Positions 10,656 through 21,825 of a DNA stretch of 64,000 nt are shown piece after piece. The stretch comes from Euwallacea fornicatus. Taxonomy: Eukaryota > Arthropoda > Insecta > Coleoptera > Curculionidae. Position 1 is the stretch's first letter. Every line of letters begins with the position of its first letter. The DNA lies in contig NC_089549.1 in the NCBI RefSeq assembly GCF_040115645.1, forward strand, positions 4,402,001-4,466,000. Direction: 5' to 3'. Under the pieces are notes generated by a model. That model saw only the letters and a program-made list of their open reading frames with translations, had not been told where the DNA came from and did no database searches. The position numbers and the translations under genes are program-made.

Positions 10656-13589
10656 TAGTCTGCTCGTCCATCAAGTGTTGTTACAGTACGCGTTAACACT
10701 TCTAGTAAAGAGAAACCACCTACTGGCCTCGTAATGTAAATAAGTATAACGAGCTTTCCCAATACCACCCCTGTAAGAACACATCAAACAATGTAACACT
10801 AAATCAGTTTACTGCGTGACACTAAACTGGAAGCGAGTTATTAGAGTGATTAAACCAGGAAGGCCGTTCTGTAATTTCCATTTTAGGTGTACAATACACA
10901 CAATGGAAAGACCTCTCTCATTTAAATTCAGCTCGGAGCTGAAGATTTTCTCACCGTTTAATCAAACAGTTCTAAGACCTTCAGCTTTATAAAGGTTTAT
11001 TGGGGATACGGTAAGCCTTGCTCTAGTTGTGCCATCTGGATCTAAATATAATCCATGTTGGTTCCAAATTGTGTTGAAACAATATCAGGAACTAATGTTC
11101 TTTCGAAATTGATTTATTAATGGAGACTTGTTCGTGTGTGATTATTACAGATATCTCCACCTGAGTTTGCCTGTAACATTTTAGGCTATCACGAAATGTA
11201 ATCAACAGCGCTATGCAACGGTAATTAAACGATGGAGAATAGTACTGTGGGGTTTACGCACAGTTTGTTTAAATTGTGAATTAAAAACAAAATAAAAATC
11301 TTTGAAAATCGCCGATAAAGGGTCGATAAGGATGAGAGGTGTTTTGGGATGAAAATTACCTTGTGGGGTGTTCGTACTGGAACATTCCAGCTTATTAGCA
11401 TTGAGAAATGAATCGAATATTTTCTTGTTTCCACTCGGTTTAATCTTCGAAAGCAAACTAGAGCCTCACTGACGACAACAGAGTTAAATTACTTCGCAGA
11501 TTCTCTAAAAGTAGGAAACCACCGGGGATTGAGAACCAACTAAAGGCCAACTAAGTTTTTAATTAATTCCAATTGAATCTGAATCCGGCATTAAGACGGA
11601 TGTCTTTAAAATTCTTTTCAAACTCGGTTCTGGGCTTTTAAACGAAAACAAAGCTCTCGTGGAAAATTGGGAGAGGAATGCTAAGTGCAATGTAATGCTA
11701 CTACCATTGTTTAGCCTCTGTATACGTCTGGTATGCCTATTGGATTTTCTCTCCCATTATGTATTAAATTGTGAAACATGTTGTCTGTTTATGACAGGAT
11801 TATAGATAGTATTGACACCCTCCATATACATGTTTGAAGCAAATAGCTCAGCAGCGTGAAATTCATAATTGGACGGTTAATCGAATACAAAATTCTTCTT
11901 CCTGCGATGGAAGTTCCTATCGCTAAGCTTAAAAATCGAGAAGCAGCAGGGTCGGATTCTGAGGACATTTGTCCCGTTCGTCAAAGAAATGCTTTAGAAT
12001 ATTAAGGGTTTTCCTGCCCATGGACCTCGTGAAACTTAAACGGTGGCCCTCGTTTAAAAATGCAAGAGGGGATTTTTCGTCGTTGACAGAGGTCCCCTTA
12101 AGGGTCAAATGAATAGTACAAAAAAAAACGGTTTTCTTTTACTGTTCTCTGATGGGATTTGACACGCCAAATCCTGCATTCTTTTCTCTTCCTGGAAAAT
12201 AAGCCAAGGGCGTTTCCGTTAATTCTGTAAACTCAATCTGTTTCCTCCATTGTTCTTTCTCGGAGGTGGGAACAGTAAATCTCGCCCTAGTTTAAAAAAG
12301 CCACAGTGGCACATTAAACGGGAACATGTGCCGTAAATAGTCGCGACCTTCTTCCAACTTTAAGACATTAATTTGAAATGCAATTTATGGGGAAAAGGGG
12401 AACTTACAATTTGTTGTTAGAGTATCCAGTAACTAGGCAAAGCTGATGTGAATGGCTCTAAATAATGAAAAGATTGTTGAATAAATGCTGAAAGATGTTT
12501 TCCGCAAAATCAAACAATTTGTTTTAATTGGGAAAATATTCAAATCTACATATCTTATGACGTATCTGATTTGCAGGTTAACCCAGATATTGCTTGTGCC
12601 CTTTTTATTGGGCAGATACCCGAATCTGCCAAGCGACAAAACTTGCAATCTCTTTGATATTTTCAAGAATGTTAGCATATGACATTCTATTAGTTAATGT
12701 TTAGATCCACTTATTAGTAAACAAATTACCAAATTTTACTCAAACAAATGGTTCTCATAGAGCGGTCTTCCATTCATTGAACGGTGGCAAAATAAATTAC
12801 TCTTCTAGTCAAATAATGAAAGCTTTATTAAAGTGTGCATCCAGAGCCACGTGACACAAAATAAGAAAAATCTATCATGCACACTGTGAAAAAATAAAAA
12901 TGTTTCTCAACTTTACAAAAAGGTATTATTTTGAAAATACGTTCTACTTCACATGGTATGATAAAAAACATTCTTTACCATGCAGAGCTGGGACATATTC
13001 TTGATAAGCAAAATTAAACTTTTTGCGATATATGCGCAACACGTTTAGCTCTCTTTATACAGGATGTTTGGTTCATCGATACACATCCGAAAGAGGGTGG
13101 TAGGTAAGATGATTTTGAAGATATTTGACTGTATATACTATTACATAAAGTTTCATGCATTTTGAGATATATAAATTTCCCTAATTTTACGAATTTCGCT
13201 GCTTACTTCCATATAAGTTACGTTTGATCTGACTATTTTTTTCCGTATAAGCTTCAATATGTATTTTGTCGATATCAAACGTATAATGGGATCTACGTAT
13301 GAAGAAAAATTGCGGTTCTTTAAAATTACGAAAATAAATTTCTTGAAAATGAAACGCCCACCAGTTAAGCAAATAAAAATAGAGATAAAAATGGAAGAGA
13401 CGTTCGAGTATCTTCCAAAATTTCTTTGAACATCGCTCTTGCGAATGACATGTGGAAAGACGCAGACTTGCCGTTGCATAAAATATTTAATTAAAAAGAA
13501 AAAAAAGTGCAGTAAAAATTTATATCGCAATTTAACAAATTGAATAGAAATCGAACAATTAAAATTTTTCAAAGTTCCAATTGCAAATT
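10656..13589. other. Non-coding stretch, one lone element end
   Basis: No gene is supported. A single terminus-like word, TACAGGATGTTTGGTTC, occurs at 13058 with no partner found. An ORF at 13153-13572 on the minus strand (139 codons) is rich in Phe, Ile and Lys as expected of AT-rich non-coding DNA and has no domain. Confidence 0.4.
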
Positions 13590-14012
13590 CAAAATAAAAA
13601 TTTATTTACTTTACCCTTTTGCTTTTTCATGTTAATTAATAAAATTGTATGTCTGTAGATGCCTTTCAGCCTGCAGACCATTTCCATTAGACAAAGCGAT
13701 CTTAAAGATATACTGGGATTGTACTCCACTACTCGCCTCACATTTTCAACAAGTTCTAGGGTTTGTTTAGTTGCTCTAACACTTCTCGATTTTCTTTGAA
13801 CACTGCCAGTGTCACAAAGCAATTTCACAGCATAATTTAAAGTGTCGCGAAATCGCTATTCTGGCATTGCTACGTGGGGGAATTTTCACGAAACTTTTGA
13901 AGATAAGGCTGAATTTTACAGGCCCGTTCTCTGTATTTGAAATCGTTAATTCGAAAAAAAGGCTTTTTGTTGCAGTGCAAACACCATTTTTTGCACTCAG
14001 AAAACTATTACT
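13590..14012 (-). pseudogene. Mariner-like transposase N-terminus, relic
   Basis: The minus-strand frame from the ATG at about 14012 reads MVFALQQKAFF, two stops, then FRDTLNYAVKLLCDTGSV, QRKSRSVRATKQTLELV and ENVRRVVEYNPSISLRSL. This layout matches the N-terminal DNA-binding region of insect mariner-like transposases: a first helix-turn-helix, then an F-R-x-T-G-S-V-x-x-K-x-R-S-G-R-P linker, then E-N-V-x-x-V and N-P-x-x-S-x-R-x-L. The catalytic domain is not found downstream (below 13590). Several in-frame stops are present. Confidence 0.6.
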
Positions 14013-14899
14013 AACCAACACACAAGTCCGCTGAGTCGTGGAAAAAACTACTTTTTTGTAAAAACCAACTAATAATACAGTTAAACGGAATTATATTTTT
14101 AAGTGAGATTAGGTTGGTTCGTTTACGTTCGAGATTACGTAGAACATATCAATTCCGTGGTGTATTTGAGAGGAAATTTTTTAAGACACACGGTATATAT
14201 TTGAAATCATAACCTATAATACACAGTGTACACAGTGTTGAGAGCATATGAAAACTCGAATGTATGACAACTTGACATAAACTTAATTTTAACCATATAT
14301 TTTTAGTGAAATTTACCTTGAATTTGATATTTTATCAATATTATTTTACTGATCGCTTTCAAACTTTGTATTTACGAAAAAAATGTGGCTTGAACGAAAA
14401 CATAACCTAAAAATATGGCGCCTGGAATAGTTACAAGAATATTTTGGATGCTGCCATCTATGACTTCATAGCTAAACTTACCGCAGGACGCGACATTTGA
14501 CAGATCTTTTAAAAGGACAGTGGCAAAATGTGCTTATGCAGGGTAACTATTTGAAAATTAAACACGTGCAGTTCTGTACAGCTAAGAGGATTTGCGAAAA
14601 AACACTGAGACACGTCAAACTTATTTTTGAGGGGTTTAAAACATTTTAGGGTACTTCGAGCTCCCTTCTCTGTAACTTCTTAAACGGAAGGATGTTCACC
14701 CCCTGAAATCTTAAATTGAAAAGGAGGTCGAGTGACACCTCATTTTCAAGGTAATTTAATGTTCTTTTCACCCCCGAGTTTCAAGTCTTTGCGATCAACA
14801 CAACTACGTTGGCGATTTCCTAAAGATACATAAATTGAGCTAGTTATGTTCAGTTATTTTACTTGTTTCGCTTTATTGTAACAACAAAAAATATTCGGA

Positions 14900-15215
14900 T
14901 CAACAATGGAGATTATCTTTTACCTTTTTGTAAATGAAAGTAAAGTTACTACAATTGGGTAAATGTTTGAAATGTCCACTTCCAATTTCCATACAATGGA
15001 AAGAATTTGTTGAAATCGTTGTTGAATATTTTGTCGCAACTGTGAAGTGGTTTGATTATATTCGTGAATAATCTGCTGCCTTAATTCGGTCAAATATGTT
15101 AGTTGGGTCACGTAAATTCTACTTTTTAAGTGGCCTCACAAAAAGAAATCCAATGGACTTAAATCTACAGAACGCGAAGGCCACCCCATGAACCCTCTCC
15201 TTCTAATCCAACTCG
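14900..15215 (-). pseudogene. Mariner transposase C-terminus (left arm)
   Basis: The minus strand reads GWPSRSVDLSPLDFFL, a stop, GHLKSRIYVTQLTYLTELRQ, then QQIIHEYNQTTSQLRQNIQQ. This is the third catalytic Asp block (SPLDFFLWGHLK in intact relatives) followed by the usual helical tail. Upstream catalytic blocks are not present. Confidence 0.7.
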
Positions 15216-15454
15216 AAAACGTTTGATCTAAATACTGGCAAACCGTCAGTGCATACTTATGTGCCGCACCGTCTTGCCAGAATACCAATTACTTAAATGG
15301 ATCTATTATATGGATAATCCATATTGGATGCAGTCTCTGAATACACAAAATCCGCAAAACTCAATGTATATACGTACAAATAGTCAATAGTATTTGGTTC
15401 CAATAAAATGGTGCATCACTACATTATGCTATAGCTGTGAGAATATTTTGATGA

Positions 15455-15740
15455 GATTTTCCCTAGAAGATGCCTCGGCAAATGAAGAGCAACGGAATGG
15501 CCGCCCCGATTTCCAGATCTTACACCCATTAATTTTTTTTTATGAGGTCACTTAATAAAAGGTTTCGTTTACAAAAAAGGACCACGAAATTTTATATGAT
15601 TTACGTCTTAGAATTCAAGTGGAATTAGAATAGTAATAGAAGCCACATTAGACAGTTACATAAAAGAATTCTAGGAACTTCTGACCCATTTTCAAATTGT
15701 AACAGAAGCATAGCTTGAACATTTAGCGTAGAAATTTCAA
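15455..15740 (+). pseudogene. Mariner transposase C-terminus (right arm)
   Basis: The plus strand reads EWPPRFPDLTPINFFL, a stop, GHLIKGFVYKKGPRNLYDLR, then LRIQVELE and stops. The third catalytic Asp has become Asn in this relic (PINFF instead of PLDFF). It is homologous to, and inverted relative to, the piece at 14900-15215, but clearly diverged from it. Confidence 0.65.
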
Positions 15741-16059
15741 CTTTGTTTGATGTAACAGTGAGTGAACTTATTTTGGACCTAATAATTTGATTTTTGAAGG
15801 AAATTGTAGATTCAATTTTAGTTCTGGGTATATTGTTGTATCACTTGTTAAGTTACCTTTCACTCAATATACTACATTGGTTATCTTTTCATTTTAAGAT
15901 AAAAAAATTTGAGGGTAGTTGGATGTGAGTGAAAATTTTGAGCATCAAAAATAATGCATTAAATGTTTTTTTTTTAAATAAAATTATACGCGTTTAAGAA
16001 GTTTTAAAAAATATTATGAAAGTTACTAAGGTTTTGCAATACTCCTCGCAAACACTGTA

Positions 16060-17596
16060 TATAATATTTTGAATAATCATTAATTTTTTGACGAAGATTG
16101 TCCAGCACCGGATTGAGCCGACCAGCCGTGGCTTATGTATCCCTGAACTTGAGTCCATTACGTAATTATTCACATCAACACTTGTCCTTAGGCACGAGAA
16201 TTCCTCTACCGTAAAAGCGTATAATTAATTTTATGAACTTTAATTTGAATTAATGGCTGCATTCAACAAAGGTAACAGTTGGGCGGTTGTTAGGGAACTA
16301 TTTGGAATTCCCAATTTGACTAAAGAACATGTCGGAAACAGCAGTTACTCGTGAGAGAAATAGATCCTACCGAAACGATATTTTGTGTCATTTTACTTAT
16401 ATTTATTGAATGTTTAGTTTAGATATTCCAATTTGAAAACTCAAATTCGGTTCGCTTTTTTTCAATATAAATATAATTGAATGATGGTAGATTATGCAAA
16501 TGAGTAGTGGAGAATTTATTCTCGAAATGTATTATTCAGGATATAAATCAAATTGATTTAGGACTGGAATTATATTCAAAGGGACAGCGAAATTGGATTT
16601 TAGAATATTCATATGTAGTATATTATTTCTCATTCACATATCGACCCATGTTTTATCCCAACTCAGTATAAAATTAGGGACGGTTATATTAAGGCTTTGT
16701 GCACAAATTACCAAAACCGGCTTATGTGAAAAAGAGGATCAGTTTGAGTTTAAGGGGAGAAATACCTACAGAAAAAAATTTTTAAGCATTTTTTTTCTTC
16801 CTTAAAATTATAGGAAAACGTTTTTAGAATATTCTAGGGAAACCGTGCGACCGATTTCGGATTTTCTTCTGTATTATTTCTTGCTAAAAGTGCAACGGTG
16901 TCGGATCGTGTAAGTAGGGGTGACGCTGGAACGAACAGAATACAACCACCCACTTTCTCTACATCAAGATATGGAAATTAACATTTAGTCGATATACGAG
17001 GACTTTTCAAGGGAAGATCTGTTTGAAAGGCGTTTAGGAAGCCATTCGCAGAAAGCCAATGAAAGTTTAGACGATAACATTTGGCACTTCGCTCTCTAAA
17101 ACTTTAAACTCGTTTTTCTAGAAATCCGAAATGTCGCACGCGATACGCGATAACTCGAAAACCACTCGAGCGATTCGCTCAAATTTTGAGCGAACGTTCC
17201 TTATCCCATTGGCCTTAGCACCAACCTCTTGAATATTTCTCGTTTAACGCTATAGAAAATTATCAACAATGATTTTTAAAGAAAACGTGACCTTTTTTAA
17301 ATGTTGCCTTTTTTGGAATGTTCGTGATTTTCATAACTTTTTAGATTCATGAAAAGCGTGTTTTAATAAATAAATGAAAACATTTTTGGTACTTCTGTTA
17401 CGGACGTTTTTACCGACCTCCACAGTGTACCGCTGATTTTTGACATGTACATTTTAAGCCGCCATTGTTTCGCGATTAATGAGCATTTCAAAAAAAAGTG
17501 CTTTGTAGTTATTATAACCAACAATAACTATATAAAATTGCAAATCAGACGACGCAGTAATTTTCCAGATAAAAATTATTAAAAACAAGCGTTCTA
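16060..17596. other. Non-coding stretch, nothing assigned
   Basis: No supported gene. A CpG-rich patch near 17120-17200 resembles neither a known exon nor a terminal repeat that I can pair. Confidence 0.35.
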
Positions 17597-17598
17597 TA

Positions 17599-17861
17599 CA
17601 GTGTTGGTAATTATACCTGCAATAAATTGGGCACCTACAAGACATTAGACTTTTAGCAAAATTGCTTAAACATGTCTTTTTTATTTTACCCGATTTACGT
17701 TTTGGTAGTATTTTGATGCTACAGATGTTAACCCCTTAACTACAGTTACCCTTAAAAGTTTAAATGGAAGAGGGGTTCAAGTGTTATACTATTTTAAAGG
17801 TCCTTTCACGCTGACTTTATCTGAAATATTACTTTTCAGCATAGAGCAAAATAATACTAAA
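17599..17861 (+). repeat. Left long terminal inverted repeat of the DD41D mariner
   Basis: It pairs with 20546-20805 in inverted orientation along its whole length, with scattered substitutions and small indels. The nested Tc1 element inserted at a TA immediately inside its inner edge. Confidence 0.85.
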
Positions 17862-17865
17862 TATA

Positions 17866-19285
17866 CATTGATTTTCAAAAAAAAACGTAACACCAAGAAG
17901 AACACATCGTACACGTTTGAAATTCTGGCATTACGTTGGGTCGGGTAATAGATGAAAACGATCAAAATTATTGTGAATAAGTGAAAACATTTAATAATAA
18001 TTTAATAATGGGTGGTATCTCCTCTTAAATTAATACATTCCTGTAAGCGACGTGGCATGCTTAAAATTAAATTGTCACTATCTTCCTGTGGTATTGTATC
18101 CCAGGCAATCTGCACCTGTTCACGGAGTTTATCTATGGTCTCTAGAGGGCGAGATAAACGTTGAAGTCTCCGACCCATTATATCCCATACATGCTCTATT
18201 GGGGACAAATCTGGAAACCGAGCTGGCCAAGGCAAAGTATCCAAATTTTCAGCTTCCAAATACCTCAAAGAATCGTTGGCTACATGTGGTCGCGCATTAT
18301 CCTGTTGAAATGTGCTTCCAGGATGGTCGTGCATGTATAGTACAAGAACCGGGTCTAAGACACTATTAATGTACCTCTGAGCATTTAATCTATCATAAAT
18401 GAAAACAAGAAGAGACCGACTACCATACTGGATGGCACCCCAAACCATGACACCTGGTGTTAAACCAGAATGACGCCTTTCCGAAAAGTCCAAATTTAAT
18501 CGCTCTCCTCTGCGCCTTCTAACACGTAACCGTCCATCAGATCGCCATAAACAAAATCGGTTCTCATCACTGAACACGATTCTTCTCCACTCATCCACCC
18601 ATTGCACTCTCAGACGACACCACTCTAGTCGGACCACCCTGTGGTTTCGTGATAATGGAAGCCGACGCATAGGACGATATGAATTTAGTCCAAAACTTCG
18701 AATTCTGCGATACATCGTACTAAGGGAGGCCCTTCGATTTAGGGTGGCTACCCAGTTAGCACCAAGAGACGGAATTGTTTCAAACGGGGCGCCTCTCGCT
18801 GAACGACGAAGTCGCGGGTCTTCGCGTTGGTTCGTCATTCTTGGACGGCCACTACCACGATGACGATTTACTGACCCTTCGTTAGACCAATCTCTCCAAG
18901 CTCTTAGCACTGTTGATGCGTTTCGATTCAATCTACGTGCAATTTCGCGGAAAGGTAAACCTGCCTCATGCATATCAACAATTCTTCACCTTTCGAAGGA
19001 AGTTAACTTCCGATAAACTGCATTTTGGCGTACACGAGGCATTTTGCACTACCACACATTTAATGTGGTATTAATAATGGTACCTTTATCGCTATCCGCC
19101 TGTAAGAAAATTTACAAAAAGAACGATCGTCACAGATAAAAAAGTAAAGAAAAACTTCATATCGCATTAAAATACGAACTTGAAATTTTTATCATTTTTT
19201 TCTCTTTACAAGTCTAAAATCATATCAAAATTTCAAATACATACAATGCGTTCTTCTTGGTGTTGCGGTTTTTTTGGAAGTCAGT
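17866..19285 (-). mobile_element. Tc1-like DD34E element, full length, nested
   Basis: Flanked by TA at 17864-17865 and 19286-19287. The terminal repeats share AACACCAAGAAGAAC near both ends (17888 and, inverted, near 19258) and weaker homology for about 70 bp. One transposase gene fills the interior on the minus strand. The element is 1420 bp and is the youngest-looking insertion in the window, since its gene carries a single visible lesion. It sits just inside the left repeat of a DD41D mariner and therefore post-dates it. Confidence 0.93.
18002..19042 (-). pseudogene. Tc1-like DD34E transposase, one nonsense mutation
   Basis: Cut-and-paste transposase of the surrounding element. The natural start appears to be the ATG at 19042-19040 (MPRVRQNAVYRKLTSFER). 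A TGA at 18988-18986 interrupts residue 19, and the frame is then open for 327 codons to the stop at 18002. Visible parts, in order, are a helix-turn-helix (LPFREIARRLNRNASTVLRA), a basic GRPR-like hook (GSGRPRM), a first catalytic Asp in RRIVFSDENRFCLW, GVMVWGAIQYGSRSLLVFI, a second Asp in FQQDNARPHVA, and a Glu in LSPIEHVWDIMGRR. Exactly 34 residues lie between the last Asp and the Glu. The TGA probably arose from CGA (Arg) by a CpG transition. Restart at the ATG at 18973 would lose only 23 residues. At 346 codons it is of ordinary Tc1 length. Confidence 0.93.
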
Positions 19286-19519
19286 TATATGTTTTCATAC
19301 TTAAATGATGTTTATTTACTTGTAATTTTTTTGTGAAACATTTATAAAAGACCAAAATAATTTGAGTATCCCTTCAATACAAAATTTAGTTTATTTCGTT
19401 TAATATAGAAAAAAGAAGTTCTTCGCGCAAGTTACGAAATTTCGAATAACGCCTTACTTAACTGTATTTCATAACGTCGAAATTTTAATGATGACCTGAC
19501 ACGACAGAGTCCGAACAAA

Positions 19520-20511
19520 AAATTAGGGTGTTCAATTATTTCGACAAAAGTATCCTGATTTGCTACCCATTAATCAAGGGACCGTAAGTAAGACGGAAAA
19601 AAATTTAGGGATCATGGTCATGTGAGAAATACCCCAAGAAACGGACCGTGAAAAATTTATCACGATCAAAAATTAACACACTATTGGCATTAGAAGAAAA
19701 CCCGATTACACCAGCCTGGCAGATATCTCGTGAAAATTTAATCAGTAACACATCCGTTTTGAAAATATTGAAAATTGCAAATATTCGGCGTTATAAAATG
19801 CAGATACATCAAGAATTGCCTGAGGATGATGAAGATCGACGGTCTGAATTTTGCGAAAGGATTATGAATGCTGTTCAGCAATTAGAAATATCTGTGAAAT
19901 GGATTTTGTTTACTGATGAGGAAACTTTCACACTAAATGGACACATCAATTAACAAAATTGTCTATATATTGGTCTACAGTGAATTCTCATTGGATGAGA
20001 ACAGGTCACACGCAGTACGCTGCAAAAACAAATGTTTGGGCGGGTATCACAGGGAAACCAATATTAGGACCAATATTTCTCTATGAAAATTCAAATGGTC
20101 AACGATATTTAGAATTTCTCGAAAACGAACTAGTTCCTAAATTATCTAATTTGCTTCCTGGTGAAGTAAATCCAGACGTACCGGACGAACGCACTTGGCT
20201 ACAACAAGATAGAGCACAACCACATTTTGCTCGAAATGCTCGCTTACACCAAGATGATTCTTTTCTAAATCGATGGATACGAAGAAGAGGCTCGATAGAA
20301 AGGCCGCCGAGATTTCCCGATCTCGCTCCTCTTGATTTCTTTTTATGGGAATACGACGCGACATGACATCGACGGACTCAAAGAACGTTTAAGACAAGAA
20401 ATTAGGTAAATCACTCCGAATACCTTAGAAAATGTGAGCGATGAGTTTTATCACAGTTTAGGGCTGTGTCAAGAGGTCAACGGTAAATACTTCCAACAAT
20501 TTTTAAGTTAA
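19520..20511 (+). pseudogene. DD41D mariner transposase, frameshifted
   Basis: This is the transposase relic of the outer mariner. The N-terminal part (19648-19950) has LLALEENPITPAWQISRENL, SNTSVLKILKIANIRRYKMQ and IHQELPEDDEDRRSEFCERI, then the first Asp in WILFTDEETFTLNG. A frameshift near 19950 moves to a second frame with YWSTVNSHWM, TNVWAGITGKPILGPIFLYE, the second Asp in TWLQQDRAQPHFARNA and the third Asp in FPDLAPLDFFLWE. There are 41 residues between the last two Asp. A second shift near 20360 and a stop at 20405 precede the C-terminal ENVSDEFYHSLGLCQEVNGK and the final stop at 20509-20511. Even ignoring frameshifts it could not be functional. Confidence 0.88.
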
Positions 20512-20545
20512 AGGAAATAATTTAATTGTATAAAATTTTGTTTAT

Positions 20546-20805
20546 TTTTAGTATTATTTTGCTTTATCATGAAAAGGAATATGTCGGATAAAGTCGGCTT
20601 GAAAATATCTTTAAAATGATGTATTACTTGAACCCCTATTCCATTGAACCTTTTAAGGTCGACTGTCATCCCAGCTAAGGAGTTGTAACATCATAATACT
20701 ACCAAAAAGCGTATCGGGTGAAATGAAAACTGACGTGTTTAAGCAATTTTGCTAAAAATCAAATGTCATGTAGATATCGAATTTATTCCGGTAAAGTCGC
20801 CACGG
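20546..20805 (-). repeat. Right long terminal inverted repeat of the DD41D mariner
   Basis: Inverted partner of 17599-17861. It begins just after the transposase stop codon, so almost no unique 3' sequence separates the gene from the repeat. Confidence 0.85.
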
Positions 20806-20807
20806 TA

Positions 20808-21784
20808 TGAATATTTTTCCCCTTAAATTTCGGAAAGTATTAAGTTTGCTTATAGAAAGCCCAAGTTCCGATTTAAATTAGTTCAACGTTTACGACTAAA
20901 TAGTTGATCAAATCATTGCAGATCTCCCAGATTGTTGTTCTACCACAATATACTCGATTCAAATCAACGCAGCTTCGGCGAAAGCCATTTCCTGGTCCGC
21001 ATAATTCTGAGCTTTCGGATGTCAGTTTTAATTGCCAATTAAGTTATGGCTTTAGCAGGTTCGTCCAACATATTGACAGTGCCATTAGGAACCGATATTG
21101 GATAGGAGTGTGTAACTTTGCTTATGCCATAATACACTTTAGACTGCGCGTTATTGGAGTTGAATTATTCGAATATTAGACAAGAATGTATTAGATAGGT
21201 ACCTAAGTTTCAATTAAGAGTTTTAATTGTTGCAACACGGAGGTTCAAGCTGCTTAAACAAGTCCTTGTGGTAACGTTATTATCAAAGAAGAGACGTCTT
21301 TATATAAATATTAGCATTTAGGTTAGTTTAGTACGTTGCCTCAAAACTTGGAATTAAAACTCGCAAAGTAACTCGGAGTGCTTAGTTTACAACCGCCACT
21401 ATTTCACGTAATCAAAATTAAATGCTCAGAAGTTTCATGGAAATATTTCTACGAAACTTATTCAGTTGATGCGGCCTTAGGTATTAGGATAGGGCGAGGG
21501 GGGGGGGGATCCGTATTGGAGTTTCTTATCCGTCTGGAGTTCCCGCTTAATTAAAACTGATTTGCTTGTTCTGGCTTAAGGAGTTTTTCTAGTAAGCTCA
21601 TTTAGGAGTTGATTAAATTAGAGTTTTTGGGGATGCTGCTGAGATGTGCGAATATCAGAAGTTTCTAGAACAGCGTTGAGGCCCAACCCAATTCTCTCCG
21701 TCTCAAAACACTATAAGTGGTCACATTTTACACGTAGCAATAATATTGTACTGCGTGTTTTCTTGTGTTTATACTCTTGCTGGC
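20808..21784. other. Non-coding stretch with an 11-G run
   Basis: No supported gene. A run of 11 G lies at 21498-21508, unusual for this AT-rich region. Confidence 0.35.
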
Positions 21785-21825
21785 AATTTATAATCAAACA
21801 CCCTATATATAGGGTCCGTAAAATA

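Larger units (their letters stand above)
14537..16057. mobile_element. Putative foldback-type mariner with two inverted C-terminal relics
   Basis: Two mariner transposase C-termini point outward from the middle, on the minus strand to the left (14900-15215) and the plus strand to the right (15455-15740). Flanking them are loosely matching inverted stretches: ACTTCTTAAACG occurs near 14676 and, inverted, near 15990. Candidate ends are the GCAGGGTAACTATTTG side near 14538 and CAGTGTTTGCGAGGAG (inverted) ending at 16057 before TA. The end pairing is weak, so the whole could instead be two adjacent element ends. Confidence 0.4.
17599..20805 (+). mobile_element. DD41D mariner with ~260-bp TIRs, split by a nested Tc1 element
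   Basis: The ends read CAGTGTTGGTAATTATACC after TA (17597-17598) and, inverted, CCGTGGCGACTTTACCGG before TA (20806-20807). The inverted repeats continue inward for about 260 bp and share TTTTAGCAAAATTGCTTAAA, TTTTGGTAGTATT, GGGGTTCAAGTG/GGGGTTCAAGTA and GCAAAATAATACTAAA. Transposase relics are on the plus strand at 19520-20511. Removing the inner element (17866-19285 plus its TA) leaves about 1785 bp, so this was a complete mariner before it was hit. Spacing in the catalytic core supports the DD41D group of mariners. Confidence 0.88.

Noticed and set aside
13153..13572. 139-codon minus-strand ORF near a mariner relic
   Set aside because: The residues are those of AT-rich non-coding sequence and no mariner block is visible in it.
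18052..18369. 105-codon plus-strand ORF inside the Tc1 element
   Set aside because: It is the antisense shadow of the DD34E transposase.
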